Shown piece after piece: positions 8,143 through 17,772 of a stretch of 64,000 nt of DNA. A model generated the notes under the pieces. That model was not told the origin of the DNA and searched no databases. It was given only the letters and a program-made list of their open reading frames with translations. Position 1 is the first letter of the stretch. Each line of letters opens with the position of its first letter. Origin of the DNA: Chitinophaga agrisoli (GTDB taxonomy: Bacteria > Bacteroidota > Bacteroidia > Chitinophagales > Chitinophagaceae); contig NZ_VUOC01000001.1 in the NCBI RefSeq assembly GCF_008386695.1, forward strand, positions 1,276,347 to 1,340,346, given 5' to 3'. The position numbers were made by a program, and so were the translations under genes.

Positions 8143-9681
8143 CTATGACTGCTTCCGGAACCAATTACCAGCAGCTTTTCGCAGTTCGCTGTAATCCGGC
8201 TCCTTATCAGCCGCCCAGGCCACAATGCCATCTGGGCGTATCAATACAGCGCTTACACCTAAACGGTCTTTTACGCTACCAGAAATATATCTAATACCAT
8301 ATTCACCAGCCACCTTCTTAAGCGTATCATGACCATCAAGATCAAGCAATATCCCCTGGCCATCATACATTAGCTCCCCAAGGGTTTTCCCATTTTCAAA
8401 CGTAAAATCGGGAACACTATAACCAACTAGCGGATGACCGCCACCAAGATCATAATGCGTCAAAACACCCCATACTCTTCCCGCAAAATAAGTAGCGCCA
8501 TCGCGTGTATGCATAAGGTCATGGATAATGGCATGCAGCGCACGGGCATCCGGGTCCGGCCGCATAATAGCCACCTGTGCGCGCGACCAATCCAGTACCT
8601 GCGCGCCAATAGGATGCCGTTCCGTATGATAGCTGTCCAGCAAACCTTCGGGCGCTTTCTGTTGAATGGTGGCGGCCAGCTTCCAGCCTAGGTTCATGGC
8701 GTCGCCCAACCCCAGGTTAAGTCCCTGGCCGCCCAGGGGTGAATGAATATGCGCAGCATCTCCGGCTAAAAGTACCCGGCCCTTGCGGTAGGCGGTGGCC
8801 TGCCGGGCACGGTCTGTCCAGGTGGTGGCTACATGCAGGGCGCTGATAGTAACATCCGTATCCGAGATCCGGCGTAGTAACCCCTGCACATGTTCACGCG
8901 TGATAGGTTTGTCCGCATGATGAAACGCTCCGCCATCGAAATCCTGCATCATCAGGTAACCTGGCTGGGATTGAAAATACATGCCGGTGGGCGTCATATT
9001 CCGGCCGGGTTTAAGTTGCTCCGGATCGGCAATATCCACTTTCGCAGTGTAACCGGTAAATGCCGGTTCTGTACCGGCAAATTCAAAACCGGCTATTTTG
9101 CGCACAACACTCCGGCTACCATCGCAACCCACCAGCCATTTAGCGATAAAAGATTGGTCGCCTGATTGAACAGCTACCCCATGTTCGCTTTGTTGAAGAT
9201 CTGTAACAGCCAGCCCGCGTTGGATCACTACCCCCAAAGCCTCTGCACGGCGGGCCAGCACAGATTCAAGCTCCGCCATTTCAGATATCATACTGGTATC
9301 AGTCGAACCTGGCAGGCGATACGCCCACTGTGAGGTATCAATATTGTCATAATGAAATGGGATACCGGCAAAATGCCCCGCCTGCCGGCTGGGCTGCGGT
9401 CCTTGTGTAGTAGCAAATGGATTTTTAAGGTGTTTGGGTACTTCCAGTTCATCTAGCAACCCACGGCGGTAAAGCGCTTCAATGGTAGGGGAGGAGAGGC
9501 CCCGTATACCAAAAGGCAATTGTTTTAATGGTGATAGTGGATGCTCCGCCTTTTCTAATATTAAGATGGAACACTTTGCCAGGGCTAGTTCACAGGCAAG
9601 GAACAGGCCCACAGGCCCTGCCCCGGAAATGATAACATCGTAGAAAGGATAGTTGGCTGCATTTTCGAGTGTAGCTTTCAT
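8143..9681 (-). CDS. FAD-dependent aromatic monooxygenase
   Basis: A 512-residue group A flavoprotein hydroxylase. The FAD GxGxxG motif is in ISGAGPVGLFLACELA (residues ~19-34), the DG motif in VGCDGSRSVVR (~190) and the GD motif in VLLAGDAAHIHSPLGGQGLN (~300). A thioredoxin-like C-terminal domain (~430-512) closes the chain, as in PheA/TfdB and rifampicin-monooxygenase relatives. It would use NAD(P)H and O2 to hydroxylate an aromatic substrate. An AraC regulator lies 68 bases upstream in the same orientation and may control it. Drug or plant-phenolic modification is plausible but unproven. Confidence 0.9.
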   Translation of the reverse strand: MKATLENAANYPFYDVIISGAGPVGLFLACELALAKCSILILEKAEHPLSPLKQLPFGIRGLSSPTIEALYRRGLLDELEVPKHLKNPFATTQGPQPSRQAGHFAGIPFHYDNIDTSQWAYRLPGSTDTSMISEMAELESVLARRAEALGVVIQRGLAVTDLQQSEHGVAVQSGDQSFIAKWLVGCDGSRSVVRKIAGFEFAGTEPAFTGYTAKVDIADPEQLKPGRNMTPTGMYFQSQPGYLMMQDFDGGAFHHADKPITREHVQGLLRRISDTDVTISALHVATTWTDRARQATAYRKGRVLLAGDAAHIHSPLGGQGLNLGLGDAMNLGWKLAATIQQKAPEGLLDSYHTERHPIGAQVLDWSRAQVAIMRPDPDARALHAIIHDLMHTRDGATYFAGRVWGVLTHYDLGGGHPLVGYSVPDFTFENGKTLGELMYDGQGILLDLDGHDTLKKVAGEYGIRYISGSVKDRLGVSAVLIRPDGIVAWAADKEPDYSELRKAAGNWFRKQS

Positions 9682-9749
9682 ATAACATGATTGTTACACA
9701 AAATTCCGCATTGCCGCTGCCCTAAGCTTGTACAAACACGACAAAATCC

Positions 9750-10535
9750 TTACTGCCCGGTTTTCCCTCTGTGCTTCCGCGCGAATGCTGCCGGCGTAGT
9801 ACCGGTGTAGCGCTTAAATTCCCTGCTCAGGTGAGATTGATCTGTATAACCCAGCTCCTGCGCCAGGCCGGCAATATTGGAGTCTGGATAATGCCATAGT
9901 TGGTTGCGTGCCTGCTCAAAACGTATCAGACCGGAGACGTCTTTAACGCTGTAACCGGAAGACTGTTTGAACTTCCTTTCCAATGTACGTACCGTAGCAT
10001 GCGCTGCTGCCGCTACCTGGCTTACCGCTATGGCGCCGTTGGCTTCCCGCATAGCAGTACCTGCTTTGAATAATGTATTGTCAATTGTGATCCGCGCCCT
10101 GGCGTCCAGTAGATACTGTTGTAGCTGCGCCAGCGCTTCATCTATCCTGCCGGCACGGATGCACGTGTCTAATGTGGCTTGCAACCGGGTTATAGGATGC
10201 TCCAGTATGCGCAGGCCATCTTTGCCGGATGGTAGCCCAAGCAGATCAAACACCGTCCACGGAAAACACCTGATAGCAATGATCTCCATACGGTCTTTCG
10301 TATTAAAAACGGCAGGCTGGTTAAGCAGCCCCATAATAAACGGGGAGGGCAATGGCTGCAGACCATCATCAGATACAAGGCTACACGCGCCCCCGAAATG
10401 GAAAATAATTTCGGCGTAGCCATCCGGTAATACTTCAAAATTGGATGGTAATGCGCCCAGGTTGATGCTGTCGTACCAGAAGCATTTTATGATATCACGT
10501 AATGCGTGGGGAGGGGCAAATTCTTGGTGCTGCAT
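9750..10535 (-). CDS. AraC family regulator with N-terminal DUF6597-type domain
   Basis: A 261-residue regulator. The N-terminal half (LRDIIKCFWYDSIN and VLPDGYAEIIFHFGG) matches the beta-rich sensing domain labelled DUF6597 in many Bacteroidota AraC proteins. The C-terminal half has the two HTH motifs (AAAHATVRTLERKFKQSSGYS and LAQELGYTDQSHLSREFKRYTGTTP). It is just upstream of and codirectional with the FAD monooxygenase, its most likely target. The effector is not known. Confidence 0.88.
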   Translation of the reverse strand: MQHQEFAPPHALRDIIKCFWYDSINLGALPSNFEVLPDGYAEIIFHFGGACSLVSDDGLQPLPSPFIMGLLNQPAVFNTKDRMEIIAIRCFPWTVFDLLGLPSGKDGLRILEHPITRLQATLDTCIRAGRIDEALAQLQQYLLDARARITIDNTLFKAGTAMREANGAIAVSQVAAAAHATVRTLERKFKQSSGYSVKDVSGLIRFEQARNQLWHYPDSNIAGLAQELGYTDQSHLSREFKRYTGTTPAAFARKHRGKTGQ

Positions 10536-10587
10536 GTTACAATGGTTTTATGGGTTATAACAGGAGGTTAAGACACTTCAAATTAAA

Positions 10588-10619
10588 AAAGGCCTTAAGT
10601 GCAATCACCTAAAGCCTTT
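10588..10619 (-). terminator. Terminator downstream of tRNA-Arg
   Basis: Stem 10588-10601 with 10606-10619 (14 bp including G-U pairs), 4-base loop, then six U on the minus strand. It is placed 10 bases after the tRNA 3' end. Confidence 0.85.
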
Positions 10620-10629
10620 TCTCATTTTG

Positions 10630-10701
10630 TGGCCTCGCCAAGAATCGAACTTGGATCTGGAGCTTCGGAAACTCTTATACTATCCATTGTACTACGAGGC
10701 C
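10630..10701 (-). tRNA. tRNA-Arg (anticodon CCG)
   Basis: The minus strand folds as a 72-base cloverleaf. Acceptor stem GGCCTCG pairs with CGAGGCC plus discriminator A. The anticodon loop is TTCCGAA with CCG at positions 34-36, and the T arm is CCAAG-TTCGATT-CTTGG with a 4-base variable loop. CCA is not encoded. CCG reads the Arg codon CGG. A terminator follows directly. Confidence 0.93.
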
Positions 10702-10781
10702 GCTTTCTTCAAACCCTGGCCCTTGAGCCAGGAAGGAAGGCAAAACTAAGGTTTTTAGCGCTGAATTGCAAAATGCAATTT

Positions 10782-11351
10782 CTACATGTTTAAGTTGTTC
10801 TTAAAGATCTTCACCGCTATGGCCAGCAATATCACCCCAAAAAACTTACGCACCACCATCAGCCCCGCCTTGCCCAGTATCCGTTCTATCCAGCTCAGGG
10901 ACCGTAGCACCACATAAATAATGATCAGGTTGACCAGGATGCCCGTTAATATATTATACTCGCCAAAATTCGCTTTTAATGACATGATCGTCGTCAGTGT
11001 ACCAGAACCGGCTATCAACGGAAACGCAATAGGCACCACACTGCCCGTTTTGGTATCCTGGTCGCTGCTCTTAAAGAACTCTATCCCCAATATCATCTCC
11101 AGCCCTATCACAAATATCACAATAGACCCCGCCAACGCAAAAGAATGCACGTCCACGCTCATCAGGCTCAGAAAAGGCTCGCCTACCAGTAAAAAGCCCA
11201 CCATCAGGAACCCGGAGGCCAACGTGGCCTTACCAGCGTCAATATGTCCCAGCTTCTCCTTCAGGGAAAGCAGCACGGGCACAGAGCCTACTATATCTAT
11301 TACAGCGAATAAAGTAAAGGTTATTGCAAGGATCTGGTCAAAGCTGAACAT
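10782..11351 (-). CDS. MarC family integral membrane protein
   Basis: A 189-residue polytopic membrane protein with six hydrophobic segments typical of MarC/UPF0056, including FFSSFDQILAIT-like N-terminal helix, DIVGSVPVLLSL near the first loop and VVPIAFPLIAGSGTLTT in the middle. Its role is unknown; the link to multiple antibiotic resistance suggested by the name was withdrawn. ATG at 11351 (MFSFDQILAI) is chosen over an upstream ATG at 11399 because the extra 16 residues are not family-like and would enter the divergent promoter region. It is divergent from the XRE-cupin regulator. Confidence 0.88.
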   Translation of the reverse strand: MFSFDQILAITFTLFAVIDIVGSVPVLLSLKEKLGHIDAGKATLASGFLMVGFLLVGEPFLSLMSVDVHSFALAGSIVIFVIGLEMILGIEFFKSSDQDTKTGSVVPIAFPLIAGSGTLTTIMSLKANFGEYNILTGILVNLIIIYVVLRSLSWIERILGKAGLMVVRKFFGVILLAIAVKIFKNNLNM

Positions 11352-11475
11352 TTGGTTGATATATTTTACACAAATATAATTTATTATATGAAGGAGCATA
11401 GTTAGCTAAAAAACTTGCTAATTGTCGCGCTATTCCCTTTCTTTGTCCGGTTGCTGGGCTAATCAATGACAATTT

Positions 11476-11487
11476 ATTAGTATATGA
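11476..11487. promoter_or_regulatory. Candidate operator at the XRE-cupin gene start
   Basis: ATTAGTATATGA overlaps the start codon of the XRE-cupin gene and matches 11 of 12 bases of ATAAGTATATGA at 12107-12118 upstream of the SusC gene. This suggests the regulator binds both its own start and the downstream operon. Confidence 0.4.
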
Positions 11488-12068
11488 CGGAAGATATCAT
11501 TATCCAGATAAGCAATAAGATAAAAGAAAAAAGAAAAGCAAAAGGTATTACTATCCAGGAATTGGCCGACCGGGCAGCTGTTAGTAAGGGGCTTATTTCA
11601 CAGATAGAGAATAACCGTACTGTACCCTCCCTGCTGGTGCTCGTTAATATCATCCGTTCCCTGAACCTGGATATGAACGAGTTCTTTAACGAAATTGGCC
11701 AGCAACAGCAAAGCAGCCGCGTTATTATTAAACAACAGGCCTCCTACCAGGTATTCGAAAAGGAAACGGCCAAAGGCTTTCTCTACAAACGCGTGCTTAC
11801 CAAAAATGTAAAGAACTACCCGGTAGATATTGTGATCCTGGAACTGAAAAAAGGCGCCCGCCGTACACAAATGGTAAAAACAGATGCCTATGAGTACAAA
11901 TACATCCTGCAGGGTAGCGTAGAATACCAGATAGAGAACGATAAATATATCCTCAACGAGGGCGATTCCCTTTTCTTCGACGGCCGCCTGGGACATAAAC
12001 CCGCCAACATAGGAGAGGAGGATGCAAAGATCCTGGTAGTATACTTCTTCCTCGAAACCGAAAACTAA
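11484..12068 (+). CDS. XRE family regulator with C-terminal cupin domain
   Basis: A 194-residue regulator. Residues ~8-62 form a Cro/CI-type HTH (ITIQELADRAAVSKGLISQIENNRTVPS is the recognition region). Residues ~100-190 form a small cupin barrel with YKYILQGSVEYQ and LNEGDSLFFDGRLGHKP. This HTH_3 plus cupin layout is typical of local regulators that sense a small molecule in the cupin pocket. It precedes the SusC-SusD-PhnZ-DUF5690 set on the same strand and is its probable regulator. A conserved 12-base motif at its own start and in the SusC leader fits that. Confidence 0.92.
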   Translation: MTEDIIIQISNKIKEKRKAKGITIQELADRAAVSKGLISQIENNRTVPSLLVLVNIIRSLNLDMNEFFNEIGQQQQSSRVIIKQQASYQVFEKETAKGFLYKRVLTKNVKNYPVDIVILELKKGARRTQMVKTDAYEYKYILQGSVEYQIENDKYILNEGDSLFFDGRLGHKPANIGEEDAKILVVYFFLETEN

Positions 12069-12106
12069 GCCGGTACCCGCTCAAATCCTTGCCCCATATC
12101 CCTGAT

Positions 12107-12165
12107 ATAAGTATATGATCATGCCCGCATGCCCCATAATTACTTCAATTATTTACATATACTTA
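12107..12165. promoter_or_regulatory. Inverted 10-base operator pair upstream of susC
   Basis: TAAGTATATG (12108-12117) and its exact reverse complement CATATACTTA (12156-12165) flank a 38-base spacer. They lie in the 215-base leader between the XRE-cupin gene and SusC. A weaker related phrase, TTTAGTATTACTTAA, follows near 12174. Confidence 0.45.
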
Positions 12166-12283
12166 ATGATAACTTTAGTATTACTTAACAATTAGGTTAC
12201 ATTCTTCTCCAACATTTGCATGATGAAAGGCCTTATGTAGTATTTAGCTATTGAATAACCTAAAACCAAATCTATCCATTATC

Positions 12284-15200
12284 ATGCAAAATCCTTTACA
12301 CAACCAGTCTAAATGGCTGTGCCTATGCCTCTTACTGTTGCTATCAGCCGCCACTGCGTGGGCACAACAGTCTGTAAGCGGCCAGGTGGTATCGTCAGAA
12401 GACCAGCAACCGGTACCCGGTGCTACCATTAAAGTAAAAGGCAGTAGCCGCGGCGCCATGACAGATGGTAAAGGCCAGTTTAGCATCATGGCCAGCCCGG
12501 AAGATGTACTGCAGATCACTTACATTGGTTTTACGCCAGCCGAAGTGCCGGTAAAAGACCAGCAAAACATCCTCATCACCCTGCATACCGATAACCGCTC
12601 CCTGAACGAGGTAGTGGTAACGGCACTGGGTATCAAAAAAGAAGTAAAACGCCTTGGTTATGCCGTACAGGAGATCAAGGGCGATGACCTGGTAAAAGCC
12701 CGGGAACCTAACCCCATTAACGGTCTTACCGGCAAAGTGGCCGGCCTTACGGTAGGCGCTTCCGCAGAAATGCTGGGTAGCCCCCAGGTTTTATTGCGCG
12801 GTAGCAACATTAGCCTGTTTGTGGTGGATGGTGTGCCTATCAGCTCAGATACCTGGAACATTTCTCCGGATGATATCGAAAGTTATACTGTGCTCAAAGG
12901 CGCTACGGCTTCCGCATTATACGGTTCCCGCGGCCTGAATGGCGCTATTATGATCACAACCAAAAGAGGATCTAAAGACAAACGCGGCTTTTCCGTGGAG
13001 TTTAACTCCAGCACCATGTTCGATAACGGCTTTATTGCTATTCCCAAAGTACAGGACGAATACGGTCCTGGCGACCATGGCCGTTATGCTTTCGTAAACG
13101 GTAAAGGCGCCGGCACCAACGATGCGGATTATGATATCTGGGGCCCTAAGTTCGAAGGCCAGCTGATACCGCAGTACGATAGTCCTATTGATCCGGTTAC
13201 CAACAAACGCATTGGCACCCCCTGGACAGCCCGCGGTAAGGATAACCTGGCGCGTTTCCTGCAAACAGGTTTGCTCAGCACGAATAATATTGCCGTATCC
13301 GCCAAAACGGATAAGGCAGACCTGCGCTTCTCACTATCGCATTCCTATCAGAACAGCATCGTGCCTAACATGCACCTGAACATTACCAACTTCAATATTT
13401 CCGCAGGCTATAACTTCTCTTCCCGCCTGCGCCTGGAGTCTTACCTGAACTATAACCGCCAGTATACGCCTAACTTCCCGGATGTAAGCTATGGCCCCAA
13501 CAGCCTTATTTATAATATCGAGATCTGGGGCGGCGCGGATTGGAATATAGACGATATGCGTAACTACTGGCAGCCCGGCCAGGAAGGCGTACAGTCCATC
13601 TACGCAGAATACCAGCGTTACCACAACCCCTGGTTTGTGGTGAAGGAATGGCTGCGCGGACACTATAAAACAGATGTGAATGGCTACATGAAATTGACTT
13701 ACCAGATCAATGATCACCTGGAGTTGCTGGGCCGTACGCAGGTAAGTACCTACGATCTGCTGCGTACAGAAAAACTGCCTTACTCTGCGCACCCCTATGG
13801 CCGCGAAGAAGGTAAAGGTGATTACCGTGAGGACCGCCGCTCCCTGTTCGAGAACAATACAGATGTATTACTCACCTATCATAATACCCTGGCGGGTAAA
13901 CTGGAGCTGCGCGCATCTGCCGGCGCCAACGCCCGCAGCTTTAAATACAACTCCAGCTTTGTAAGCACCAATTACCTGAACGCGCCGGGCTGGTATAGCT
14001 TTGCCAATACCCGCGATCCGCTGTTTGCCAGCAACTTCCGTTCAGACATGCTGGTGCTCAGCGCCTATGGTTATGTGGATATGACCTATAGCAAATATGC
14101 CACCCTGTCCCTCACCGGCCGTTACGACAAGCTGTCTACCCTGCCTCCCGGTAATAACGTGTACTTCTATCCCTCTGCATCTTTAAGTACCGTGGTATCT
14201 GATTATGTGAAGCTGCCGGAGGCTATCTCCTTCCTGAAATTGCGTGGCTCCTATGCTAACGTAAAAGGCGGCTTAACACAGGATACCATTGGCGCTACGC
14301 CACAGGGTTTTTATCCGCTGGGTTATGGCTCTAATTATTATGCTGCCTATGGCGGCCCTACCTTCCAAAACTCGGCAGGCTACAACGTATCGCCCGTTTA
14401 CCAGAACCACGTGGGCGGATTTTATACGCATACCATCGCCAACCCCACGCTGAAGCCGTTTTCCAGTACCGCCTACGAAGCCGGTATGGACATCCGCTTC
14501 CTAAAGAACCGTATAGGTCTGGATGTTACCTGGTTCACCACTAAGAACGGTCCGCGTATTTACGAGCTGCAAACCACAGACGCTACTGGTTATGAAAAAT
14601 ACCTGGTGAACGGCGTTACCACCCGCAAAAATGGCTGGGAGGCCTCCCTTACCGGCTCGCCACTGCGTAGCAGCACAGGTCTTAACTGGGATGTGATGGT
14701 GAACTGGGCCACTTTTACAGAAAAATATGTGGACTTCTACCCGGGTGTTAACACCCTGAATGTGTTCTTTAAACCCGGCGACAGGGTGGATAAACTCTAT
14801 GGTACCGCTTTTGTACGCACGCCGGATGGCCAGATCATCAATGATCCCGGTGATGGCCGCCCTATCGTAAACCCGGTAAACCAGTTCCTGGGTTATACCA
14901 ATCCTGACTGGACCTGGGCTATCAACAACACCTTCCGTTACAAGCAATTCAACCTCAGCTTCCAGTTTGATGGTCGTGTAGGTGGTAGCATGATCAACTA
15001 TATACAACAGCAAACCTTCCGCGGCGGCCGTAATATCCAAACCGTGCAGGGCGTTATGGGCGAAGCCCGCTACCAGGATTATAAAGGCGTTAAATCATGG
15101 TTGGGACAAGGCCAGGTGATCAGCAACGGCGCCGCCATCAGCTATGATAACAACGGTAACGTGACCAACTATAAGGATATGCAGTTTGCGCCTAATGGTA

Positions 15201-15496
15201 CCAAAACCTTCCTGCAGGATTACATCAGCATCTATTACAACACCAATGAGGCAAACCTGATCAGTAAAACATTTGCCAAACTGCGCGAAGTAGTGATAGG
15301 TTATAACCTGCCGCAAAACTGGCTGGGACGTTCCTTTATCCGTCAGGCCAATGTGTCCTTCGTAGGCCGCAACCTCCTGTACTTTGCCAAGAACAAAGAC
15401 CTGGATATAGAACAGTACGCGGGCGACCAGGGCATTTCTACCCTGCAAACGCCTACTACCCGCAGGTATGGCTTTAACGTAAACGTTACTTTCTGA
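12284..15496 (+). CDS. SusC/RagA family TonB-linked outer membrane protein
   Basis: About 1070 residues. After a signal peptide ending near ATAWAQQ come a carboxypeptidase-D-regulatory-like domain (VSGQVVSSEDQQPVPGAT), the TonB box/SusC linker (SLNEVVVTALGIKKE), a plug domain (VLRGSNIS-like core, DDIESYTVLKGATASALYGS) and a 22-strand barrel ending RRYGFNVNVTF. It pairs with the SusD gene 32 bases downstream. SusC/D pairs import ligands too large for porins. The context (PhnZ-type oxygenase, MFS carrier) suggests an organophosphonate ligand rather than a glycan. ATG at 12284 starts the signal peptide; a TTG at 12251 is less likely. Confidence 0.95.
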   Translation: MQNPLHNQSKWLCLCLLLLLSAATAWAQQSVSGQVVSSEDQQPVPGATIKVKGSSRGAMTDGKGQFSIMASPEDVLQITYIGFTPAEVPVKDQQNILITLHTDNRSLNEVVVTALGIKKEVKRLGYAVQEIKGDDLVKAREPNPINGLTGKVAGLTVGASAEMLGSPQVLLRGSNISLFVVDGVPISSDTWNISPDDIESYTVLKGATASALYGSRGLNGAIMITTKRGSKDKRGFSVEFNSSTMFDNGFIAIPKVQDEYGPGDHGRYAFVNGKGAGTNDADYDIWGPKFEGQLIPQYDSPIDPVTNKRIGTPWTARGKDNLARFLQTGLLSTNNIAVSAKTDKADLRFSLSHSYQNSIVPNMHLNITNFNISAGYNFSSRLRLESYLNYNRQYTPNFPDVSYGPNSLIYNIEIWGGADWNIDDMRNYWQPGQEGVQSIYAEYQRYHNPWFVVKEWLRGHYKTDVNGYMKLTYQINDHLELLGRTQVSTYDLLRTEKLPYSAHPYGREEGKGDYREDRRSLFENNTDVLLTYHNTLAGKLELRASAGANARSFKYNSSFVSTNYLNAPGWYSFANTRDPLFASNFRSDMLVLSAYGYVDMTYSKYATLSLTGRYDKLSTLPPGNNVYFYPSASLSTVVSDYVKLPEAISFLKLRGSYANVKGGLTQDTIGATPQGFYPLGYGSNYYAAYGGPTFQNSAGYNVSPVYQNHVGGFYTHTIANPTLKPFSSTAYEAGMDIRFLKNRIGLDVTWFTTKNGPRIYELQTTDATGYEKYLVNGVTTRKNGWEASLTGSPLRSSTGLNWDVMVNWATFTEKYVDFYPGVNTLNVFFKPGDRVDKLYGTAFVRTPDGQIINDPGDGRPIVNPVNQFLGYTNPDWTWAINNTFRYKQFNLSFQFDGRVGGSMINYIQQQTFRGGRNIQTVQGVMGEARYQDYKGVKSWLGQGQVISNGAAISYDNNGNVTNYKDMQFAPNGTKTFLQDYISIYYNTNEANLISKTFAKLREVVIGYNLPQNWLGRSFIRQANVSFVGRNLLYFAKNKDLDIEQYAGDQGISTLQTPTTRRYGFNVNVTF

Positions 15497-15528
15497 TGTA
15501 AGCGGCAGCGCTTTTCAAATTAAACACC

Positions 15529-17115
15529 ATGAAAAAACTACATATCTTATCAATAATTGCCCTCATAATGGTAGGTACTGCCTGTAACAAGCAGTTCACT
15601 GATTATGAAGCAAACAGCAACAAACCCTCAAAGGTGCCACCCAGCCTGGTGCTGTCCGGTATCCTGTCAGATCTGAACACCATAAAACCCTGGAGCGATG
15701 TAATGCGCTGGAACCAGTACGATTGCTGTAACTATAACTACTACGGCAACCAGCGTTATGACTGGGGCGGGGCTAATCTTACCAGTTACGCTACTTTGGA
15801 GGATGTGGAGCAAATGGAGCAGGAATCCATCCGCCTGGGCGGTAACCCGCTCAATCCCTACACCGCGCTGGGTAAGTTCTTCCGGGCTTTTTTCTATTAC
15901 CGCATGACCAGCCTCGTAGGCGATCTGCCTATGACGGAAGCCCTGCAGGGAAAGGAAAACCTTACGCCTAAGTATGACGAACAACGCACCATTTTTTTAC
16001 ATATCTTAGGATGGCTGGATGAGGCCAACACAGGATTGGATTCCCTGATCAATCATCCGGACCTGGTAAACACTTCAGAGGGACAAACACTCAGGAACGA
16101 TTTCTATTACAATAACCAGCTGGACGCCTGGCGCAGGGTGGTGAACGCATTCCGCCTGCGGGTGCTGATCTCCCTTAGCCAGAAAGAAACAGACAGCGAG
16201 TTAAAGATCCAACAGCAGTTCAGCGATATCCTTGCCAATCCTACCAAATATCCTTTGCTGGAAAATATGGGACAAAGCCTGCAGTACATATACAACAACA
16301 TCAACAAATACCCGGTAAACCCGGATAACCTGGGCTTTGATGCTACCCGGTATAATATGTCTGCTACGTACTTGAATACGCTGGTGAGCCTCAATGATCC
16401 CCGGGCGTTTATCACCGCGGAACCGGCCACCCAGCAGCTTACCCTGTATAAAAAACGGCCCGATAGCATCACGGCTTATGTAGGCGCTCCCTCCGGGGAG
16501 AACCTCGCGGATATGTCCTCCAAGATGTCCAGCGTAGATACCGCCGTATATTCCCTGCGCAGCCGTACCCGCTACTATTCCAACTACACCGCGGAGCCGG
16601 GTGTGCTGGTAGGTTATGCGGAAATGTGCTTTAACATTGCAGAGGCCATGAACCGTAAATGGGCCGCGGGCGATGCAGAGGCCTGGTATAAAAAAGGCAT
16701 ACAGGCATCCATGGGCTTTTATGGTATACCCGTAAGCGGTGCAGGCGTGGTAAGTAAAACATACAACAAGATAAAGTATGATATCCCCTTCAATTTCGAC
16801 GGCGTATATTACACGCAGGCCACCGTTAAATACAAGGGGGATAATACCAACGGCCTGCAGCAGATCTTAACGCAGAAATACCTGGCGCTGTTTGAAAGCA
16901 GCGATTGGGAAGGATATTTTAACTGGCGCAGGACCGGTATACCGGCCTTTAGCGAAGGCCCCGGCACCGGCAACAGCGGCAAAGTACCGCTGCGCTTCAA
17001 GTATCCTGATAACCATCGTAATGCCAACGCCACGAACTGGGCAGATGCATTAAAACGCCAGTTCAATACCACCACAGATGATATTAACGCAGCCATGTGG
17101 CTGATAAAAAAATAA
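15529..17115 (+). CDS. SusD/RagB family outer membrane lipoprotein
   Basis: A 528-residue surface lipoprotein. The signal peptide ends in the lipobox GTAC (Cys near residue 19). The body is the alpha-helical TPR-like SusD fold, of the SusD-like 2 group (ALGKFFRAFFYYRMTSLVGDLPM and KYLALFESSDWEGYFNWRRTGIP are characteristic). It caps the SusC barrel encoded just upstream and binds the ligand. The stop codon lies 4 bases before the PhnZ-type gene, so binding protein and oxygenase are one transcript. Confidence 0.94.
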   Translation: MKKLHILSIIALIMVGTACNKQFTDYEANSNKPSKVPPSLVLSGILSDLNTIKPWSDVMRWNQYDCCNYNYYGNQRYDWGGANLTSYATLEDVEQMEQESIRLGGNPLNPYTALGKFFRAFFYYRMTSLVGDLPMTEALQGKENLTPKYDEQRTIFLHILGWLDEANTGLDSLINHPDLVNTSEGQTLRNDFYYNNQLDAWRRVVNAFRLRVLISLSQKETDSELKIQQQFSDILANPTKYPLLENMGQSLQYIYNNINKYPVNPDNLGFDATRYNMSATYLNTLVSLNDPRAFITAEPATQQLTLYKKRPDSITAYVGAPSGENLADMSSKMSSVDTAVYSLRSRTRYYSNYTAEPGVLVGYAEMCFNIAEAMNRKWAAGDAEAWYKKGIQASMGFYGIPVSGAGVVSKTYNKIKYDIPFNFDGVYYTQATVKYKGDNTNGLQQILTQKYLALFESSDWEGYFNWRRTGIPAFSEGPGTGNSGKVPLRFKYPDNHRNANATNWADALKRQFNTTTDDINAAMWLIKK

Positions 17116-17119
17116 ACCA

Positions 17120-17686
17120 ATGTTATTAGCAGACGCCCAACAGATAGTAGATACCGTTTTTGCGTTGTATGAAAAGTACGGCGCTGCAGATTATATTGGA
17201 GAGCCTGTCTCCCAGCTGGAACACATGGGCCAGGCGGCCCTGCTGGCAGAGCAGGCAGGCAGCAGCGAGGAGGTGATCCTCGCTGCTTTCTTTCATGATA
17301 TAGGCCATCTCTGCGAAATGGAAGGCGAATCCATGCACGGCTTGGGCGTAAAAGACCACGAACAGTTTGGCTATGACTACCTGTTAAGACTGGGGTTCTC
17401 AGACAATATCGCCCGCCTGGTACGTTCACATGTAGCCGCCAAACGTTACCTCACGTTTAAACATCCGGAGTATTATGCGCAGTTATCAGCAGCCAGCAAA
17501 CAAACGCTGGGCTTCCAGGGCGGCCCCATGACCGCGCAGGAGGCCGCCGCATTTGAGGCAGATCCGCTGTTTGAGGCAATGGTGCGCCTGCGTACCTGGG
17601 ACGATCTGGCCAAAGAAACCGGCCAACCCTTGCCGGAATTGCAGCGCTTCAAACAAATGGCGGTAAAACATTTAATGCAGCGTTAA
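17120..17686 (+). CDS. PhnZ/TmpB-type HD-domain phosphonate oxygenase
   Basis: A 188-residue HD-domain protein. Residues that I recall as the PhnZ mixed-valent diiron ligands are all present at equivalent spacing: His35, His59, Asp60, His80, His104 and Asp161. Tyr25 and Glu28 correspond to the PhnZ lid residues, and His63, Lys108, Ser126 and Arg158 to its substrate contacts. PhnZ cleaves the C-P bond of 1-hydroxy-2-aminoethylphosphonate with O2; TmpB does this for a trimethylated analogue. The usual partner, a 2-oxoglutarate hydroxylase (PhnY/TmpA), is not in the window. The gene follows SusD by 4 bases and precedes an MFS carrier. An ordinary HD phosphohydrolase is the alternative, but the extra ligands argue against it. 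Confidence 0.85.
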   Translation: MLLADAQQIVDTVFALYEKYGAADYIGEPVSQLEHMGQAALLAEQAGSSEEVILAAFFHDIGHLCEMEGESMHGLGVKDHEQFGYDYLLRLGFSDNIARLVRSHVAAKRYLTFKHPEYYAQLSAASKQTLGFQGGPMTAQEAAAFEADPLFEAMVRLRTWDDLAKETGQPLPELQRFKQMAVKHLMQR

Positions 17687-17772
17687 CAGCAGCGGTAACC
17701 TTTGTTAGTGATCACGGCATACATTCACACTAACGATCATTGCAGCCACTAACTATTAACAAACTATTGTTG

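Noticed and set aside
12251-12283. TTG start extending the first SusC protein by 11 residues
   Set aside because: The ATG at 12284 gives a normal signal peptide; the extension adds polar residues ahead of it.
17120-17686. Annotating the HD protein as a generic phosphohydrolase
   Set aside because: Extra His and Asp ligands and the Tyr/Glu lid at PhnZ spacing go beyond the HD phosphohydrolase core.
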